Origin: DAIDHZ01 sp035480255
GTDB taxonomy: Bacteria; Chlamydiota; Chlamydiia; Chlamydiales; SM23-39
Direction: 5' to 3'
Length of the DNA: 43,458 nt
Assembly: GCA_964630875.1 (NCBI GenBank)
Contig: CAZVXF010000012.1
Location: 1 to 43,458, forward strand
Shown: positions 40,855-43,458 of the stretch, in pieces
How the letters are laid out: each line of letters opens with the position of its first letter
Position numbering within the stretch: the stretch's first letter is position 1
The notes under the pieces: model-generated
The model's database searches: none
Seen by the model: the letters and a program-made list of their open reading frames with translations, nothing else
Told to the model about the DNA's origin: nothing
Translations under genes and position numbers: made by a program

Positions 40855-42180
40855 ATGGTCAACTTAATTTCAGCACAAATACAACGTGTTCTCGTAGAGA
40901 ATCCAGAGATCAAAGCCACACAAGAAGAGATTCAGAAATGTGCTTCGATTGCCAAATTATACATCCCTGAAGTACGAACACAACAATGGTTTATCGTTCG
41001 GTCCATCCACTCCAGCATCCATTCTTTTTTAGTGGCTTTAGAGAGATTTTTGATGAAATTGGGTTTGATTCATCTTTTTCAAAAAGTCGTTTCTCCTGAA
41101 GAAATCGATGCGAAAGGGCAGGATATGATCCTTCTTTCAACGATCTTTTCTACCCTCACTACGACGCTCATTCCACTTCTTGGTCCATATCAAGGAGGAT
41201 TAATGATCGGTGGAGTGATGGCCTCCTTTTTGGCATTAAGCATCACTTATCCATTATGGAAACCTTTTCCTAGTTGTATGCCAAGAGTCGAAAATTGGAC
41301 GGAAAAGTATCAAAATGGCGAGATGGACATCGGTTATAAACGCAACGCTCTTTTGGATAAAATAGCGGAGTCTTTGAGAACATCATCTGTATTATTGGTT
41401 GGAAAAGAAGGGGTTGGAAAAACTGAGGCGGTAAAGGAACTGATCTCAGCAATAGAAGGGGGGGCTTATCCGGAGCTATCGGGATCTCAGGTGTTTTATG
41501 TCAATACGGCTGATCTATTGAGTCATACGGATTGGATTCCGCATGCTCATTCTCCTTTATCCTATTTGAGCCAAGCAATTGATGGACATCGCGAAAAGAT
41601 CATTTTCGTGTTTGATCACATCCATTTCTCTTGTCGTTTTAGAGCAACTCTTGCAGAACAGTTTAAAACAATGATCGATTCACCCCAAAATCACTTTCCA
41701 AAGCTCATTGGGATTACAGACATCGAAAAAATGAAACAAATGGAAAAAAACAACCGCGGTTTCATTCAGCGCTTTAGACAGATTCAAATTCAAGAGTCAA
41801 AGACTGAAGAGATAGCGAAAATTCTTACATCAGTCAAAATGAGAATGGCTCCGGATATGCTAGCGGATCCATCGGTTTATCAGTCGATCGCAAAAAAATC
41901 GATGAATATACGAGATGCGATCTCATTATTACGTCGTGCTATCCAAAAAGTTTCTACGCAATTTTCAGAAGAAAGACAATTATTATGGAAAATGAAACAG
42001 GAAATGTATGCTTTATCATTGAAGGGAACCGATGAAAAAGCTTTTGCGGCATTAAATCGTGTTCTGATTCCAGCTTTAGAAGAAAAACTTATCTCGAAGG
42101 CGAAGGAGTCTTCTGTTTCTCTTGTTCTGAATGAGGCGATTGTTGAACAGGTGCTTTCAGAAGACCATTCAATTCTTTGA
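40855..42180 (+). CDS. Membrane-anchored AAA+ protein related to the ClpB NBD1, with degenerate Walker B
   Basis: A 441-aa protein. Residues 1-85 are helical; two membrane segments lie at about 91-108 and 112-132; the AAA+ module is residues 160-390. Walker A is GKEGVGKT (183-190). The Walker B position reads IIFVFDHIHF, so Asp254 is kept but the catalytic Glu is His255. KLIGITDIEKMKQ matches the ClpB sensor-1 region (CIGATTLNEYKK), and RGFIQRFRQI (301-310) holds the arginine-finger candidates. A Clp-type C-subdomain with SMNIRDAISLLRRAI follows. ATP binding without fast hydrolysis is predicted. Its last 92 bp overlap the glycosyltransferase gene. Confidence 0.75.
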   Translation: MVNLISAQIQRVLVENPEIKATQEEIQKCASIAKLYIPEVRTQQWFIVRSIHSSIHSFLVALERFLMKLGLIHLFQKVVSPEEIDAKGQDMILLSTIFSTLTTTLIPLLGPYQGGLMIGGVMASFLALSITYPLWKPFPSCMPRVENWTEKYQNGEMDIGYKRNALLDKIAESLRTSSVLLVGKEGVGKTEAVKELISAIEGGAYPELSGSQVFYVNTADLLSHTDWIPHAHSPLSYLSQAIDGHREKIIFVFDHIHFSCRFRATLAEQFKTMIDSPQNHFPKLIGITDIEKMKQMEKNNRGFIQRFRQIQIQESKTEEIAKILTSVKMRMAPDMLADPSVYQSIAKKSMNIRDAISLLRRAIQKVSTQFSEERQLLWKMKQEMYALSLKGTDEKAFAALNRVLIPALEEKLISKAKESSVSLVLNEAIVEQVLSEDHSIL

Positions 42181-42907
42181 GTTTCATATATTTGTAAAAA
42201 GTAGAATTTGCGTTATAAAGTGAGATCACAAAACCTTCAGAACCGTCTAAAAAACCACGTTTTAGAATATAGCTTCGAAAGAACGTAAAAGCAGCATGAA
42301 GGATTGCTTTCTGAAATGAAGAGCTTTTTTTTCCCTGATATTGCTGTGCAAAAAGCGTAGAGTAGTGCTGCATTTTTGCTAAGAAATCAAACGTTGTTCG
42401 ATATGGAGTATGAAAGAGAGGGGCAGTTAGCTTTTGAACGTTTTTTGTTTCTAACGATTCATGCACTTCCAAATCAAAGTAGCGAGTCTGTTTTCGATGA
42501 TAAAGACGAGCCACATAATCGGGGCTCCAGCCACAACCCCGGATACGCTTTCCTTGATAGAAATTATGTCTTGGGATTGCGTAAGCAAGAGACTGATTCA
42601 ATTGAATATGAAGGATTTCGTGTATTAGGCTTTCTGAAAGAACTTCATCGCTATCAAGCGCCAAGATCCAGTCATTTCTTGCCATTGCAGCAATTTGATT
42701 GCGTAAGGGACCGAAACCGCAAAATTTTGTTTCATAAGTTTTTACATTTGAATATTGCTTTGCAATTTCTAAAGTTGCATCGGTTGATCCGTTATCCAAA
42801 ATCAATACTTCGGAAAATAACCGAACCGACTCAAGTGTAGCGTTGATTGTCTCTTGGGCATTTTTAGTGAGAATACAGACTGTAATCATATACATAATTT
42901 CGCTCAT
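42089..42907 (-). CDS. Family-2 glycosyltransferase (WaaE/KdtX-like)
   Basis: A 272-aa GT-A enzyme. The N-terminus has ITVCILTKNAQETINATLES, then LILDNGSTDATLEIA, and ALDSDEVLSESL with the metal-binding DxD-like Asp-Ser-Asp. GCGWSPDYVARLYHRKQ is typical of the WaaE/SunS-like branch that acts on lipopolysaccharide core or similar glycans. Several ATG codons (42907, 42895, 42889) are possible; no clear Shine-Dalgarno helps. The last 25 residues (QQSPHSEQEKQKTPSPSR) are low-complexity and lie antisense to the AAA gene, so the original end may have been earlier. Role in surface glycan synthesis is likely. Confidence 0.88.
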   Translation of the reverse strand: MSEIMYMITVCILTKNAQETINATLESVRLFSEVLILDNGSTDATLEIAKQYSNVKTYETKFCGFGPLRNQIAAMARNDWILALDSDEVLSESLIHEILHIQLNQSLAYAIPRHNFYQGKRIRGCGWSPDYVARLYHRKQTRYFDLEVHESLETKNVQKLTAPLFHTPYRTTFDFLAKMQHYSTLFAQQYQGKKSSSFQKAILHAAFTFFRSYILKRGFLDGSEGFVISLYNANSTFYKYMKLKELNGLLKAPVQQSPHSEQEKQKTPSPSR

Positions 42908-42948
42908 TAGAATATACTTTCTCCGAGAAAAATCAAATAGGAGAATTT

Positions 42949-43326
42949 ATGAACGAAATCAGAAATGTTTTACTGGATATGTCTCCAAGCGGAGTTAAAG
43001 ATAGAAAAATTTTAGAAAATGCAGGACGCGGTCTTCAACTTGCAGGAGTTATTCTAGGAATTATCAATCTTGCTGGATTGTCGATTAACAACTCTCTTTT
43101 TTCTTTTGCCCGAAGAATGATCGGCTTGGCTTATGCTCACGATATGTTTTTTGTTGGAAGAAATATTGAAAAAGTCGCACAAGGTACAGGTTACGAACGT
43201 CTTATTCATGCAGCTACACGGGAAATTCTCTCAGAATTTTTATCGCAAGATACTTTAATTCCAAAACGTTTTACAGTAATCATCGCAGAATTCTCGTTTT
43301 TGAACATAAGACCTCTGCACAACTGA
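42949..43326 (+). CDS. Hypothetical small membrane protein, 3' end possibly frameshifted
   Basis: A 125-aa protein not recognised. AGGAG 6 nt before the ATG and a TATACT -10 at 42913-42918 support the start. A hydrophobic segment lies at about 29-46 (LQLAGVILGIINLAGLSI). The annotated frame ends in a poorly protein-like tail at a TGA. A -1 shift at the TTTT near 43269-43272 would continue in an open, more protein-like frame (RILVFEHKTS, then LTLFGAAAFGEIKFYHVYLA) to a TAA at 43407-43409. That gives a second membrane segment. A single-base indel or a sequencing error is the likely cause; recoding is less likely. Confidence 0.55.
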   Translation: MNEIRNVLLDMSPSGVKDRKILENAGRGLQLAGVILGIINLAGLSINNSLFSFARRMIGLAYAHDMFFVGRNIEKVAQGTGYERLIHAATREILSEFLSQDTLIPKRFTVIIAEFSFLNIRPLHN

Positions 43327-43412
43327 CATTATTCGGCGCCGCCGCTTTCGGCGAAATAAAATTTTATCATGTCTATCTTGCATATCCTATTGATCATGTT
43401 TCCTCCTAATGA

Positions 43413-43454
43413 CGGCGCGGAAACCCAGTCCTTTAGGACTGGGAGGAAGCGCCG
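43413..43454. other. Two-level hairpin at the window edge (possible IS200/IS605-type end)
   Basis: The outer stem is CGGCGC (43413-43418) with GCGCCG (43449-43454). The inner stem is CCCAGTCC-TTTA-GGACTGGG, and GGAAA and AGGAA flank it. The inner hairpin and AGGAAG context resemble right ends of IS200/IS605 tnpB elements as I recall them. No TnpB coding sequence is recognisable to its left, so it could be a non-autonomous copy. The element, if any, runs off the window. Confidence 0.4.
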
Positions 43455-43458
43455 CTCC

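Noticed and set aside
1..43458. CRISPR array or clustered short spacers
   Set aside because: No regularly spaced identical short repeats were found; the direct repeats present lie inside genes and occur only twice.

Overview
The window looks like a chromosomal segment of a Chlamydiae-type bacterium, most likely an environmental (amoeba- or arthropod-associated) chlamydia. The grounds are its moderately AT-rich DNA, an AccA/MsbA-like ABC exporter pair whose order I recall from Chlamydia, a compact PDH E1 pair, XerD and RNase R. Many small-membrane-segment proteins of unknown function are also present, and several genes look host-directed (an SH2-like protein, repeat-rich proteins with one N-terminal membrane segment, a eukaryote-like flavin monooxygenase). 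Genus is not determined; this rests on protein resemblance judged by eye.

Layout. 1-90: 3' end of tmRNA and its terminator. 0.1-2.4 kb: a two-gene envelope unit (five-repeat secreted protein plus small beta-barrel). 2.4-3.0 kb: remnant of a serine recombinase and an unknown small protein. 3.3-6.2 kb: dicarboxylate symporter, YjdM zinc ribbon, BON lipoprotein, and a CsbD-like protein with an 11-cysteine tail behind a 166-bp MITE-like palindrome. 6.3-11.1 kb: amino-acid antiporter, RNase R, and an AAA/DUF4143 ATPase preceded by a nested palindrome. 11.1-12.3 kb: Fe-S genes (DUF1858-IscA fusion, 2Fe-2S ferredoxin) and a 54-aa protein. 12.4-14.5 kb: a two-gene unit of unknown function with a strong promoter and terminator. 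14.5-21 kb: adenylate kinase, a membrane protein that reads into xerD, pdhA/pdhB, and a DnaQ-like exonuclease coupled to an SDR epimerase. 21-31 kb: GT-B-like protein, repeat-rich candidate secreted protein, ABC exporter, accA, L,D-transpeptidase and clpB. 30.3-43.4 kb: kinase-like protein and ManA, then a minus-strand run (OppA fusion, SH2-like protein, MATE, FMO), a second antiporter paralogue with a lipase-like hydrolase, a membrane ClpB-like AAA protein, a family-2 glycosyltransferase, and a possibly frameshifted small membrane protein. A hairpin resembling an IS200/IS605 end lies at the right edge.

Themes. Several genes overlap: ATGA-coupled pairs, longer same-strand overlaps (membrane protein/xerD, accA/ABC), and three convergent 3' overlaps. 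Transport is prominent (symporter, two paralogous antiporters, MATE, peptide-binding fusion, ABC exporter), as expected of an intracellular organism living on host metabolites. The strongest candidates for something unusual are the 125-aa stand-alone SH2-like protein translationally coupled to a signal-peptide-less OppA fusion, the EF-hand loop in the ABC exporter, the Cys-rich CsbD protein with its adjacent palindrome, and the membrane-bound ClpB-like ATPase lacking the Walker B glutamate.
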